Origin: Rhodopirellula sp.
GTDB taxonomy: Bacteria > Planctomycetota > Planctomycetia > Pirellulales > Pirellulaceae
DNA: 46,954 bases
Assembly (NCBI GenBank): GCA_002698965.1
Contig: PAAT01000165.1
Location: 1-46,954, forward strand
Reading direction: 5' to 3'
Both the position numbers and the translations under genes were made by a program. The notes under the pieces are model-generated. The model was given only the letters and a program-made list of their open reading frames with translations. It was not told the origin of the DNA and did not search any database. Positions within the stretch are counted from its first letter, which is position 1. Each line of letters begins with the position of its first letter. Positions 25,795 to 34,218 of this stretch are shown here, piece after piece.

Positions 25795-26997
25795 TTAACC
25801 CTCTGCGCCGAGAGAAATTGCCAAACCAATGTCACAGGCAATTAAATACTCTTTTAGGTTCAACGTCTCAGTCACCATGTGAGCATTCAACTGGCCGCAG
25901 CCCATAGAAACCGTCGGTACGCCATGCTTCGTGATCCAGTTGGCATCCAACCCGCCATCTGCAATGGCAGGCAAAGGCTCATAATTCAATGACCTGATGA
26001 CACTCGACGCGATCTGCACACAGGGTTCTTTGGGGCTAAGCTTAAAAGAATCGTAATCCAGGAATCCTTCAATCTCGACACTTCCTCGTTCCCCTTCCAC
26101 ATTCTTAATTTTCTTTACTGCTCGCTGGAATGCTTTTTCAATTTCTCGCACAATTCGTTTTCTAAAGTTGGAATTATGACTTCTTGCTTCTGCTCTAACA
26201 TAAACATGATCGGTAACAACATTCGTGGCATTGCCCCCCCGCACGATACCCACATTAGAAGTGCCCGTTTGCTTCCCTTTTTTGATCGCTCCGTGCCAAC
26301 CATTTTCCTGCAAATCAGCAATTGCCAAAGATGCAATCGCTATGGCACTTACTCCGCGTTCTGGGCAAACACCTGCATGGGAGGCAATCCCTTGCACATT
26401 GATGGTCATCCGGTAGCCTCCTGTCGCTCCCACCGTCATCTTCACTGGTGAACCACCATCCCAGTTAAAGGCCAGCTCCGGATTTCCAAACAAACTGGTT
26501 GTGGCGTGGCGGGATCCCTGAAGTCCCACCTCTTCCTGTACAAACCAGGTGAAGGTCAAAGGAGGGTGTTCCAGACCCCGCCGTAAGATTTCCAATGCTG
26601 TCGATAAAACGACCCCGCAGCCAGCTCGATTATCAGCTCCCAAACCGGTATGCTTATCCATCGACGTCACTCTCATACCTACCCGTTTCGGGCGACAGCC
26701 TTCACAGATAGGGACCGTATCCATATGAGCACTCAGCATGCGCCGAGGTGCTTTATATGTCCCCGATAATTTAAACACTAAATTTCCCACCTCACCTTTG
26801 ATCCGGGTCTTGCGATGTGAGGTATCCGTGCGAATCGCCTTTGGATCCGCACCCGCATCCACTAACTGGTTACGGATATATTCAGCAATCTGCTGCTCCT
26901 CACCGCTCTTACCCGGAATCGCCATCATCTCAATCACCTGACTGATGAGAGCTTCTTTTTCTTTTTTTGTTCTTTTGGGAATCTGGATTTCCGCCAC
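25795..26997 (-). CDS. M20-family metallopeptidase, PepT-like
   Basis: 400 residues. Metal ligands of a two-zinc M20 peptidase are in place: SAHMDTVP (His, Asp), GADNRAG (Asp), FVQEEVG (catalytic and metal Glu), WDGG (Asp), and His in NAHMVTE near the C-terminus. The dimerisation domain covers about 195-310. It resembles tripeptidases and other aminoacyl exopeptidases, but is clearly different from the pepT at 40911. Two such M20 enzymes in one window point to peptide catabolism. The GTG start at 26997 has AAAGG nine bases upstream. A BFD-like ferredoxin follows with only four bases between. Confidence 0.9.
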   Translation of the reverse strand: MAEIQIPKRTKKEKEALISQVIEMMAIPGKSGEEQQIAEYIRNQLVDAGADPKAIRTDTSHRKTRIKGEVGNLVFKLSGTYKAPRRMLSAHMDTVPICEGCRPKRVGMRVTSMDKHTGLGADNRAGCGVVLSTALEILRRGLEHPPLTFTWFVQEEVGLQGSRHATTSLFGNPELAFNWDGGSPVKMTVGATGGYRMTINVQGIASHAGVCPERGVSAIAIASLAIADLQENGWHGAIKKGKQTGTSNVGIVRGGNATNVVTDHVYVRAEARSHNSNFRKRIVREIEKAFQRAVKKIKNVEGERGSVEIEGFLDYDSFKLSPKEPCVQIASSVIRSLNYEPLPAIADGGLDANWITKHGVPTVSMGCGQLNAHMVTETLNLKEYLIACDIGLAISLGAEG

Positions 26998-27096
26998 GAT
27001 TTCATACCTTTTGAATTAAAGCTGTGTCGATTACAAAGATGTAAGGTCATTTTATTTTACGAAGATTACGTTACTCCTGCTTCAGGGCCGATGTTA

Positions 27097-27555
27097 ATGA
27101 ACTTTTTTATTGCGGGAATCATGCAAGGCTCACTGATTGATCCCAAACTACACACTCAAAACTACCGCACCCTGCTTTCTCAATGGATTACCGATGCTTT
27201 CACAGAAGCCAAGGTATATGATCCTTTGACGGGACACAACGATTCGATCGATTACGACGATACCACGGGCAAGCGAACGTTTTATCACCACAATCATATG
27301 TGTGGTCACGAAATCGACATTCTAATCGCGTTCGCCCCAGAAGCCTCCATGGGAACGGCCATAGAGATGTGGGAAGCATATCGAAATCGAAAAATTGTCA
27401 TCACCATCAGTCCTATGGCGCACAATTGGGTAGTAAAGTTCTGCAGCCATATGGTTTTAGAATCGCTTGAGGATTTTCAGGCGGCTTTACAAAATAACTC
27501 AATTCAACAACTAATTTCCCAACACAATCCACAGATCGATCCTTTGGCACTCTAA
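27097..27555 (+). CDS. Nucleoside 2-deoxyribosyltransferase-like protein
   Basis: 152 residues from the third codon (ATG at 27097; an ATG at 27091 is also possible). The fold signature fits the nucleoside 2-deoxyribosyltransferase / DUF4406-type family: FIAGIMQGS near the N-terminus, the YDPLTGHNDS segment, LIAFAPEASMGTAIEMWEA (the usual acidic residue before GTA-x-E), then KIVITISPMAHNW. Members transfer or remove deoxyribose or bind nucleotides; the exact substrate is unknown. It reads alone from a promoter divergent to the M20 peptidase and lies 7 bp upstream of rlmN, so the two probably share a transcript. Confidence 0.7.
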   Translation: MNFFIAGIMQGSLIDPKLHTQNYRTLLSQWITDAFTEAKVYDPLTGHNDSIDYDDTTGKRTFYHHNHMCGHEIDILIAFAPEASMGTAIEMWEAYRNRKIVITISPMAHNWVVKFCSHMVLESLEDFQAALQNNSIQQLISQHNPQIDPLAL

Positions 27556-27562
27556 ACTAACT

Positions 27563-28612
27563 GTGACTCATATCCTGAACCCTGACAATTCGCTAAACAA
27601 CTGGCTAAAGGAACAGCAATTCCCTGCCTTTCGTTCTAAACAGATCCGACGCTGGTTGTACCAGGGTCGCGCCGGATCATTTGATGACATGAGCGACCTT
27701 CCCAAGAAACTCCGTGACCAAATAGAGAGCGATTTTACAATCTGGACTAGCCGAGTGGCGGAACATCAAACGTCCAAAGATGGTACCGAAAAACTACTGC
27801 TCGAATTAGCCGATGGTGGCCGGATTGAATGCGTCTTACTAAAAGAAGAAAACCGCCGAACGATCTGTATCAGCAGTCAAGTTGGGTGTGCCATGGGGTG
27901 TGTTTTTTGCGCTAGTGGTCTAGATGGTGTTGATCGCAACCTAACATCCGGTGAAATCATAGAACAGATGTTACGTTTACAACGGCTACTTCCTGAGGAA
28001 GAACGCCTAAGTCATATCGTCGTGATGGGTATGGGCGAGCCACTTGCAAACCTTGACAGATTACTGCCTGCACTGGATCAGGCCAGTGCTAAAGACGGGC
28101 TAGGAATCAGCGCTCGGCGGATTACTATTTCTACCGTTGGATTACCAAAAGCGATCAAACGTCTGGCTGATCTAAACAGCCGCTATCACCTGGCTGTTTC
28201 ATTACATGCCCCGAATGACCAACTCCGAAATGAAATTGTGCCGGTCAACTCCAACATTGGCATCGACAAAATCATTGAATCCGCTGACCATTATTTTGAT
28301 GTTTCCAGTCGTCGTTTAACATTTGAATATGTACTTCTCGGTGATATCAATGATCAACCAGAACATGCTCACCAATTAGCAAAGCTACTGAAATCTAGGA
28401 ATGTACTGCTGAATGTCATTCCATACAATCCAGTGGCTGGATTGCCCTACCGTACACCGTCTTCTAAAACGATCAGTAAATTTCGAGCGATCTTGCTTAA
28501 ATCAAGCATCAATGTTCAATTCCGTCAGCGAAAAGGCGATGATATCGACGCTGCCTGCGGGCAATTGCGGCGGAAAACTGGCGAATTACACGAGATTCAG
28601 CCACTCAATTAA
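27563..28612 (+). CDS. rlmN: 23S rRNA (adenine2503-C2)-methyltransferase RlmN
   Basis: 349 residues. A radical-SAM enzyme that puts a methyl group on C2 of A2503 in 23S rRNA (and A37 in some tRNAs). The N-terminal helical RNA-binding part (about 10-65) precedes the cluster motif: Cys 109, 113 and 116 in VGCAMGCVFCA. Cys 102 (ICISSQ) matches the conserved resolving cysteine, and Cys 332 in DAACGQL is the cysteine that becomes methylated in RlmN. Other family marks are VVMGMGEPLAN and ITISTVGLP. The start is GTG at 27563. It runs from the same transcript as the preceding small protein. Confidence 0.96.
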   Translation: MTHILNPDNSLNNWLKEQQFPAFRSKQIRRWLYQGRAGSFDDMSDLPKKLRDQIESDFTIWTSRVAEHQTSKDGTEKLLLELADGGRIECVLLKEENRRTICISSQVGCAMGCVFCASGLDGVDRNLTSGEIIEQMLRLQRLLPEEERLSHIVVMGMGEPLANLDRLLPALDQASAKDGLGISARRITISTVGLPKAIKRLADLNSRYHLAVSLHAPNDQLRNEIVPVNSNIGIDKIIESADHYFDVSSRRLTFEYVLLGDINDQPEHAHQLAKLLKSRNVLLNVIPYNPVAGLPYRTPSSKTISKFRAILLKSSINVQFRQRKGDDIDAACGQLRRKTGELHEIQPLN

Positions 28613-28643
28613 CCAAATGGTAGGCATTACAATCAATCTGGCT

Positions 28644-28673
28644 TTGATTTATTTAATGTTAATTCGCTATCAT
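28644..28673 (+). promoter_or_regulatory. Putative sigma-70-type promoter of the histone-like gene
   Basis: TTGATT (28644-28649) and TATCAT (28668-28673) are separated by 18 bases in an AT-rich stretch 30 bases behind rlmN. A transcript would start near 28680 and have a leader of about 90 bases before the ATG at 28773. Confidence 0.4.
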
Positions 28674-28727
28674 AAGGTTTGTTAATGGCAGGTTTCCATT
28701 GAACCACAATAAAAGTCTGTCCCATAA

Positions 28728-28748
28728 CCTATCTAAAGATGGGTTTTT
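28728..28748 (+). terminator. Short hairpin with T run, rlmN terminator or leader attenuator
   Basis: CCTATC and GATGGG pair around a TAAA loop (one G-T pair), followed by TTTTT. The stem is short, so efficiency is doubtful. It lies 115 bases behind the rlmN stop and 25 bases before the ATG of the histone-like gene, downstream of its likely promoter. Confidence 0.4.
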
Positions 28749-28772
28749 CGTGCCTCCATCCATAAGAATCAA

Positions 28773-29156
28773 ATGGCTAAAAAGAAGGCTGTTAAAAAGA
28801 AAGCGGCAAAGAAAAAAGTAGCTCCTAAAAAGAAGGCTACACCTAAGAAAAAAACGGCTAAAAAGAAAGCTGTGAAGAAGAAGGCTGCACCTAAAAAGAA
28901 GGCTGCACCTAAAAAGAAGAAGGCTGCTGTCAAAACGGCTGTTGCCGGCAGTGCGCCTAAAAAACGTACTCGACGACGACGTAAGCAAACGATCAAGAAG
29001 ATATATTGGATCGTATTCAGCTCTACCATGAAACCGGTCGCAAAATTCGAGTTCCATGAAAAGAAGGAAGCTTTGGCTAAAGTCGAAACTCTTAGTAAGA
29101 AATCCCCTCACTTTCTGCAAAAGCGAAAAGAAGAAGAAGAAGTGGAAGACGAGTAA
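28773..29156 (+). CDS. Lysine/alanine-rich histone-H1-like protein with C-terminal domain
   Basis: 127 residues. Residues 1-72 are AKKK/APKKK-type repeats with a final arginine run (KKRTRRRRK), clearly DNA- or RNA-binding by charge. Residues 73-115 look like a small folded domain (IYWIVFSSTMKPVAKFEF, then EKKEALAKVETLSKKSPHFL), and the last ten are acidic (KEEEEVEDE). The layout, a basic tail first and a short domain last, differs from the protein at 1-281, where only repeats are visible. Nucleoid compaction is inference. The gene lies between rlmN and a strong terminator and is likely transcribed alone. The antisense frame is open but is a by-product of the repeat. Confidence 0.85.
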   Translation: MAKKKAVKKKAAKKKVAPKKKATPKKKTAKKKAVKKKAAPKKKAAPKKKKAAVKTAVAGSAPKKRTRRRRKQTIKKIYWIVFSSTMKPVAKFEFHEKKEALAKVETLSKKSPHFLQKRKEEEEVEDE

Positions 29157-29184
29157 CTTTCCTCGAATTACTTTCAATTCACAA

Positions 29185-29223
29185 AAAAGGCGTGGCAAAT
29201 CAAATTTGATTGCCACGCCTTTT
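29185..29223. terminator. Strong bidirectional terminator
   Basis: A 14-bp perfect stem (AAAAGGCGTGGCAA, 29185-29198, with TTGCCACGCCTTTT, 29210-29223) closes an AT-rich loop that can pair further. T runs follow on both strands. It stands between the convergent histone-like gene and propeller lipoprotein gene and should stop transcription from either side. Confidence 0.92.
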
Positions 29224-29244
29224 GTTTGCTATCTAAGGTTAATA

Positions 29245-31347
29245 CTATTCAGCAGACGCTTCAGCTTCCCCTTCGGTTGCAATCGCAAAGATGTGAGTCT
29301 TATTTGCAATGAACAGCGTTCCGTTAGCAACGATTGGCGTTGAGTAGACTGAGTTACCCATATTGATCTCTTCGATTGGATCTTTAGCGTCTTCACTCAA
29401 TTCGAAGATGGCGATATCACCGTCTTCATCGCCAATGTAAACATGGCCATCCACAATCAGCGGAGAACCCCATGCTGCGGCAAACATATCATAAGTGAAA
29501 TAGACTTCACCAGTCTTCGCATTCAGACAGTGAAACAAGCCGCTGAAGTCAGAAATATACAGCAAATCATTCTTGATACAAACAGTTCCACAACTGCGGT
29601 GCATCTGCTCCTCAAAATTGATATCACCATCGCCATCAACGTCATTCACGCTATAGTGCCAAACGACAGCGGAGTTCTCATTATCACGCGCAACCTGACC
29701 ATCTTCTTCGATAACAGCCTGAAGACGCTGGTGTTCAATTTCTTCACCGGTTTGAACTTCGATCGCTAATTCCGGACTAACATTGCCACGTTTAGAAGGA
29801 TCGATACACCACAAGTGGCCTTCACCTTCACCATGTTCCGGGTCCTGACCGACAGCAACATATACATGACCGTCGTAGATTACAGGGGTAGCAATAATAT
29901 TATTACGAGTACCACGACCACCCAAAATCCATTTACTTACTTTGGGATTGGCATCAAATTTCCAAAGTAATTCCGGGACGCCGTCGGTACCTTTATCAGC
30001 TTTAAAGCTGTACACCCAACCATCACCACCAGCGAAAATCGCCTGTGGTACACCATCAAAGATCCCTACTGCGGGCGAAGACCACTGGCCGTGCAGAATA
30101 TTGTCGAATGGTGATTTGTCTGTCCAATAAACTTCCCCGGTATTCTTGTCCATCGCGATAAAGCTCGGAGCATCTGGAGAAGGAAGGTTGATGTGAGATT
30201 CATCAAGTCCATTGGATGTGTTGATAAACAGTAAATCACCCATACTCGTAATAGAGCAAGAGCACATATTATGCTGGGAAACTTCAAGATTGCCCATCAT
30301 GTCATATTCCCAAAGTGTGTCCGCTTCTTCTGTGTCATTCGGAGTCACCACTTTGAAGACACTCAGTTTTGGTCCCATCATCTGAGCAATTACAGTACGG
30401 TCTTCGTCACCAATCTTGGCGGTAAGGGTCCATTTCTTACCACCATCATCAGCGACCACGGAGACTTCTTCAGGAAGTTCAAATCCTGCCTTCGCAGTGG
30501 CAGCTCGTAAAGTATCATTGACGGTGCCTTGATTCAGGGCAGTGACGGCAGGAGCTACCTGGTCGGCTGACGGATCCTCATTGACTCGAATGTCAAACAA
30601 ACGTGCTCGTTCATTGGTAATTTCACCATCGTCTGTTCCGTCATAGTAGCCATCCGCATCAACGCAAACTACTTTACCACGGCTGGAAACAAACCAAATG
30701 CGATCCCCTTCAACATAAGGTGCGCTACAAATCCCCTGCAGTGGCCAGTCATGAACACGACCTGTAGGTAGTTTTTCACTGGAATGCTGCCAGAGGAAAT
30801 CACCTGTTTGCTCATCAAAGCATAGTAAAACTCCGAGGTCCGTTGCTGAAGGATAGCGAGCAAGGTAGCCACCACTATTGTTCGTGCCAACTAACACTTT
30901 ACCGCTCGCTACAACCGGGTTACCGTAAGTCTGGCTACCGACTGCTGAAACCCACTTGATATTCTCCTGACCCGACCATTCACCCGTTTCTCGATCCCGG
31001 CGACCTACATTCCAGCTAGTGGGAATACCGGTCGCTTCAGGCGTGTTATTTCGATAGGAAGTACCACCCCACTGTCCCCAATCGCCCGGAACAATAACCG
31101 GATCACCTTTATCATCTAACTTAAAGTTGAACAAGTCGGCCGGATTAGCAGCGGCTTCTTCAACAGGTGCTTCAGTAGCAGCATCGCCGCTTGGCTCAGC
31201 TTCCGAGCCCTGCGTACTGTCAGTCGTTTCCTGCTGAATATCACCGGTATCGTCCTTTTTCTCCGAGCAACCTGAAATCGTGGCCACGGTGACCAATCCC
31301 AGCAAAAAGCAGAGGGTTAGTAATCCGATAACTCTTACGTTCTTCAT
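29245..31347 (-). CDS. PQQ-type beta-propeller lipoprotein
   Basis: 700 residues from the ATG at 31347 (GGAG upstream). A lipoprotein signal peptide ends in the lipobox ISGC, followed by an acidic Ser/Thr/Glu/Ala-rich linker (about 30-75). The rest forms WD-like PQQ repeats (GKVLVGTNNSG, LLCFDEQTGDFLWQ, WFVSSRGKVVCVDADG, FIAMDKNTGEVYWTD, LFHCLNAKTGEVYFT, VYIGDEDGDIAIFEL). A perfect EF-hand loop, DVDGDGDINFEE, lies at 29608-29643. This family is abundant in planctomycetes; without the alcohol-dehydrogenase catalytic residues it is better seen as an anchored propeller, similar to BamB or PQQ-like proteins, than as an enzyme. The gene is followed by the strong terminator and preceded by a second propeller gene. 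Confidence 0.88.
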   Translation of the reverse strand: MKNVRVIGLLTLCFLLGLVTVATISGCSEKKDDTGDIQQETTDSTQGSEAEPSGDAATEAPVEEAAANPADLFNFKLDDKGDPVIVPGDWGQWGGTSYRNNTPEATGIPTSWNVGRRDRETGEWSGQENIKWVSAVGSQTYGNPVVASGKVLVGTNNSGGYLARYPSATDLGVLLCFDEQTGDFLWQHSSEKLPTGRVHDWPLQGICSAPYVEGDRIWFVSSRGKVVCVDADGYYDGTDDGEITNERARLFDIRVNEDPSADQVAPAVTALNQGTVNDTLRAATAKAGFELPEEVSVVADDGGKKWTLTAKIGDEDRTVIAQMMGPKLSVFKVVTPNDTEEADTLWEYDMMGNLEVSQHNMCSCSITSMGDLLFINTSNGLDESHINLPSPDAPSFIAMDKNTGEVYWTDKSPFDNILHGQWSSPAVGIFDGVPQAIFAGGDGWVYSFKADKGTDGVPELLWKFDANPKVSKWILGGRGTRNNIIATPVIYDGHVYVAVGQDPEHGEGEGHLWCIDPSKRGNVSPELAIEVQTGEEIEHQRLQAVIEEDGQVARDNENSAVVWHYSVNDVDGDGDINFEEQMHRSCGTVCIKNDLLYISDFSGLFHCLNAKTGEVYFTYDMFAAAWGSPLIVDGHVYIGDEDGDIAIFELSEDAKDPIEEINMGNSVYSTPIVANGTLFIANKTHIFAIATEGEAEASAE

Positions 31348-31437
31348 TATCAATTCTCCGGTCCGGAATTTATATCGAGTTGAACGGGACCTCAATCTAA
31401 TCAACTCGTGAGCTTCTACGTTATCTCGTCACTTATT

Positions 31438-33870
31438 TTATTGGTTTGCGGTAACGGCAATATTATCCAAATAGATCTCAGCATCTTTGGCGTTACCGTA
31501 AAGTCCGGGGCTCCCCTGAGTTACCGGAACATCATCCATCACTTCCAGCATCCATTCGGATGGTTCATCAGAGCCTTTTTCCCAAACCTTCGCTCGTAAA
31601 ACTGCTTTATCATCTTCCACTGCAACCCGGAATTTCATCGTATACCACTGATCTTCTTTCCAGGCAAAATCTACCGTTTTCGCTATCCGTTCCTGAGGAA
31701 CCCAAGTACGAATCTGTAATCGTTGACTTTCCCCCTGCATATCAAGGCAATATCCCTGGCCGGTCAATCCAATATCAGGAAGTTTATCATTGTTACGAGC
31801 CCCTTTAACATCTGCCTGAATCGTATAGTTAGACAAATCTGAGTGGCCCATCCAAGAGCGACTTCGGGTACCCTTTGGGATCGTCGTAATTTTGACCATG
31901 GCATTACTGCCATCAACTTCACGAATCACATGACGATAACGAGCTCCAACCCATGTAATCGGAGGATCTGACAAATTATCAAAGTCGAAGTTCCACGGCA
32001 GATCTGGTACGATCCGAATTCGAGCTCGTCCCGAGAGTTCGCCAACGGTGGCCGTGATATACGCAGCAGCATGAGCTGCATCTGCTGAAGAATTGAAGGT
32101 ACTTCCTTCCATCGCACCATAGGCATCAACAGAAAGCTCAGCATTTTCTGCCGGACCAATCAGTTGCCCTGCCGCATTGTAAAGTAACACTTTATATTCC
32201 TGAGATTGTCCCGGGCGAATCAAAGCATCCGCCGGTACAACCTGAATATGAGTTGCCACTGCATCACCGGAAACGGTCTCTTCCGGCTGAACCACAACTT
32301 CAGCCGTAGCCGATGTTTTCTCAGTATCCTCAACACAGTACAAACCACCACTCGTTTCAAAATATAAACGCCCGTGAGAAACCACGGGGGAAGCATTCAT
32401 CGTTTCACTATTTGGTAATCGGCCACTAGCCAGTTTAACTAATCCTTCTTCTTCATCAGGCTGGAAGATTGCCCAGTTACCGGAATTGCCTACAGCGTAA
32501 ATTTTTCCATCGGCATACAGAGGGCTGCCACGCATCACGCGCCCAAGTGCCTGTTTGCGGCCAATCTGTTCTCCTGATTCCATGTCATAGACATAAACTT
32601 TGGCACGGTCGTCAAAACAATACAGTCGGTTACCAATCGCAAGAGGTGAAGACTTACCCATCATGACTTCTTCATATTTCCAAAGCTCATGGGACTTCGT
32701 CACATCCCCTTTTCCCGTCGCATCGATCCCAACAACCGCTCCCATCGAAGTGCCCACAACATTTTCCTCACTGTGGCCACTGAAGACTTTATCTCCAACA
32801 ACAAGTGGCGATACATTTAATCCTCGTCGTGAGAATTTATATTGCCAAATATGATTACCGGTTCGTGGTTGAATGGCCCAAACAGCCCCGTCGCCAGAAC
32901 CAAATACCAACGACTTCTGACCGGCCAGTGCTGTGACTGTTGGGGTACTGTACGTCGTGTCGTAAGGCAGTGGCCGAGTACCCTTGAACCAGATGACTTC
33001 ACCGCTCGCCTTATCAAAAGCGATAAAACGGTGAGCCGGTTTTGCCATTTCACCCCACCCGATCACAATCGAACTGATGATTACCTGATTGTCAACGATA
33101 ACCGGAGTATTGGTTCGACCACCGTATGTACTTAGCAAACCAAAACGTTCATGCAAAGGCATAGACCAAATTGTTTCACCCGTTTCGCCGTTAATGCACT
33201 GGAAGAATCCGCAGACACCCAAGGTGTAGATATTACCTGTTTCAGGATCCGCGGTTACGTTACTCCAGCCAACTCGCGTGTCGGGAACATCGGAAAGCCA
33301 AACGTTAAAGACATTTGTCCAAATTGTTTCACCCGTAGCAGCATTCAGGCAAACAACCTGTTCACGTTCGCGTGAAGACTCTCGTTCAGCCCGGCAAAGC
33401 ATGTACAGCCGGCCATTCATAATAACGGGCGTACTTCGACCGCCTAAGTCAGTCCTCTTCCAACTAACATTACTTCCGGGGCCGCCATTCGGATCCCAGT
33501 CGTCGATCAACCCAGTCTCCGGTGAGATACCATTTGATCCGGGACCACGCCAAAACGTCCAGTCGATTCCATCTCGTTCAACCGGTTCACCCTGTAAAGT
33601 CATCGGAGCATTGGTGGCTGCTGCTGCTTCCGCTGGCTTCTCTGACGGTTCTACCGCTTGGTCTTCAACAGGTTGTTCTGCAGGCTTTTCCTCAGGTGTT
33701 TCATCGCCAGGGTCACTGCCATCTGTTTCGGTGGGTGTTTCAGGCTGTCCGCCAGGGGTGGCGTTAGGTGATTCGTCCGAACATCCGCTAATTCCAAAAA
33801 ACAGAATAACAAGCAACGCAGAGGCTAAATGTAACCACTTGCTTTGAAACTGCTGCATACGCATAGTCAT
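31438..33870 (-). CDS. PQQ-type beta-propeller lipoprotein with C-terminal beta-sandwich domain
   Basis: 810 residues. The signal peptide ends in the lipobox ISGC, followed by a Pro/Glu/Thr/Ala-rich linker (about 33-95). PQQ-like repeats cover about 105-520 (RLYMLCRAERESS, TGETIWTNVFN, VWAIQPRTGNHIWQYKF, VGIDATGKG, YVYDMESGEQIG, LYCVEDTEK). After that, about 545-640 looks like an Ig-like stretch (IQVVPADALIRPGQSQEYKVLLYNAAG). The last 170 residues look like a LamG/concanavalin-type or DUF1080-like beta-sandwich (YTIQADVKGA, GQGYCLDM, EIYLDNIAV). This suggests sugar binding on the cell surface or in the periplasm. Codons 1, 3 and 5 are all ATG; AGGA favours the ATG at 33864. 90 bp separate it from the other propeller. 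Confidence 0.87.
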   Translation of the reverse strand: MTMRMQQFQSKWLHLASALLVILFFGISGCSDESPNATPGGQPETPTETDGSDPGDETPEEKPAEQPVEDQAVEPSEKPAEAAAATNAPMTLQGEPVERDGIDWTFWRGPGSNGISPETGLIDDWDPNGGPGSNVSWKRTDLGGRSTPVIMNGRLYMLCRAERESSREREQVVCLNAATGETIWTNVFNVWLSDVPDTRVGWSNVTADPETGNIYTLGVCGFFQCINGETGETIWSMPLHERFGLLSTYGGRTNTPVIVDNQVIISSIVIGWGEMAKPAHRFIAFDKASGEVIWFKGTRPLPYDTTYSTPTVTALAGQKSLVFGSGDGAVWAIQPRTGNHIWQYKFSRRGLNVSPLVVGDKVFSGHSEENVVGTSMGAVVGIDATGKGDVTKSHELWKYEEVMMGKSSPLAIGNRLYCFDDRAKVYVYDMESGEQIGRKQALGRVMRGSPLYADGKIYAVGNSGNWAIFQPDEEEGLVKLASGRLPNSETMNASPVVSHGRLYFETSGGLYCVEDTEKTSATAEVVVQPEETVSGDAVATHIQVVPADALIRPGQSQEYKVLLYNAAGQLIGPAENAELSVDAYGAMEGSTFNSSADAAHAAAYITATVGELSGRARIRIVPDLPWNFDFDNLSDPPITWVGARYRHVIREVDGSNAMVKITTIPKGTRSRSWMGHSDLSNYTIQADVKGARNNDKLPDIGLTGQGYCLDMQGESQRLQIRTWVPQERIAKTVDFAWKEDQWYTMKFRVAVEDDKAVLRAKVWEKGSDEPSEWMLEVMDDVPVTQGSPGLYGNAKDAEIYLDNIAVTANQ

Positions 33871-34218
33871 TTCCTAAATCAAAGAAGCAATGAATTCCTT
33901 TACCGGGAAACTGACGTTTTCTATCAAAAAACGAACAATTCCGTAGCTTTTAACATAAATCTGCAGCAAGCGATAAGCAAGACTCCGCAGGCTTCGAACA
34001 CCGGAATTCCATCCCCTTTCAACGTGAACATAGCCGGTCGATTGTAATACTCGGTAAACTTCCCCATCGCGATCCTTAAAACGTAGTGCAACGGATACAT
34101 TCCAGTTTGGCCGAGCGGTTGAATTGTCTTCTTGCCTAATTGTTTACCCCCTGCTTCCTGCTACCATAGAAGACATACAAATAATCCACCAAACAGACGT
34201 GATAGAGGCAGATTTCGC
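33871..34218. other. Divergent intergenic region before a propeller gene and an unknown gene
   Basis: 348 bp that must hold at least one promoter for each side. I see no tRNA, terminator, palindrome or conserved reading frame. A short piece (34109-34120, GGCCGAGCGGTT) resembles a serine or leucine tRNA D-arm but no acceptor stem or T-arm surrounds it. AGAGG lies about 11 bases before the ATG at 34219. Confidence 0.45.

Noticed and set aside
28659..29216. Minus-strand Phe/Leu-rich open frame
   Set aside because: Complement of a lysine-rich coding region that runs through a terminator.
33278..33847. Plus-strand open frame of 189 codons
   Set aside because: Complement of the propeller lipoprotein N-terminus; Pro/Ser-rich product typical of antisense reading.
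34109..34120. tRNA-Ser/Leu D-arm-like sequence GGCCGAGCGGTT
   Set aside because: No acceptor stem, anticodon arm or T-arm around it.
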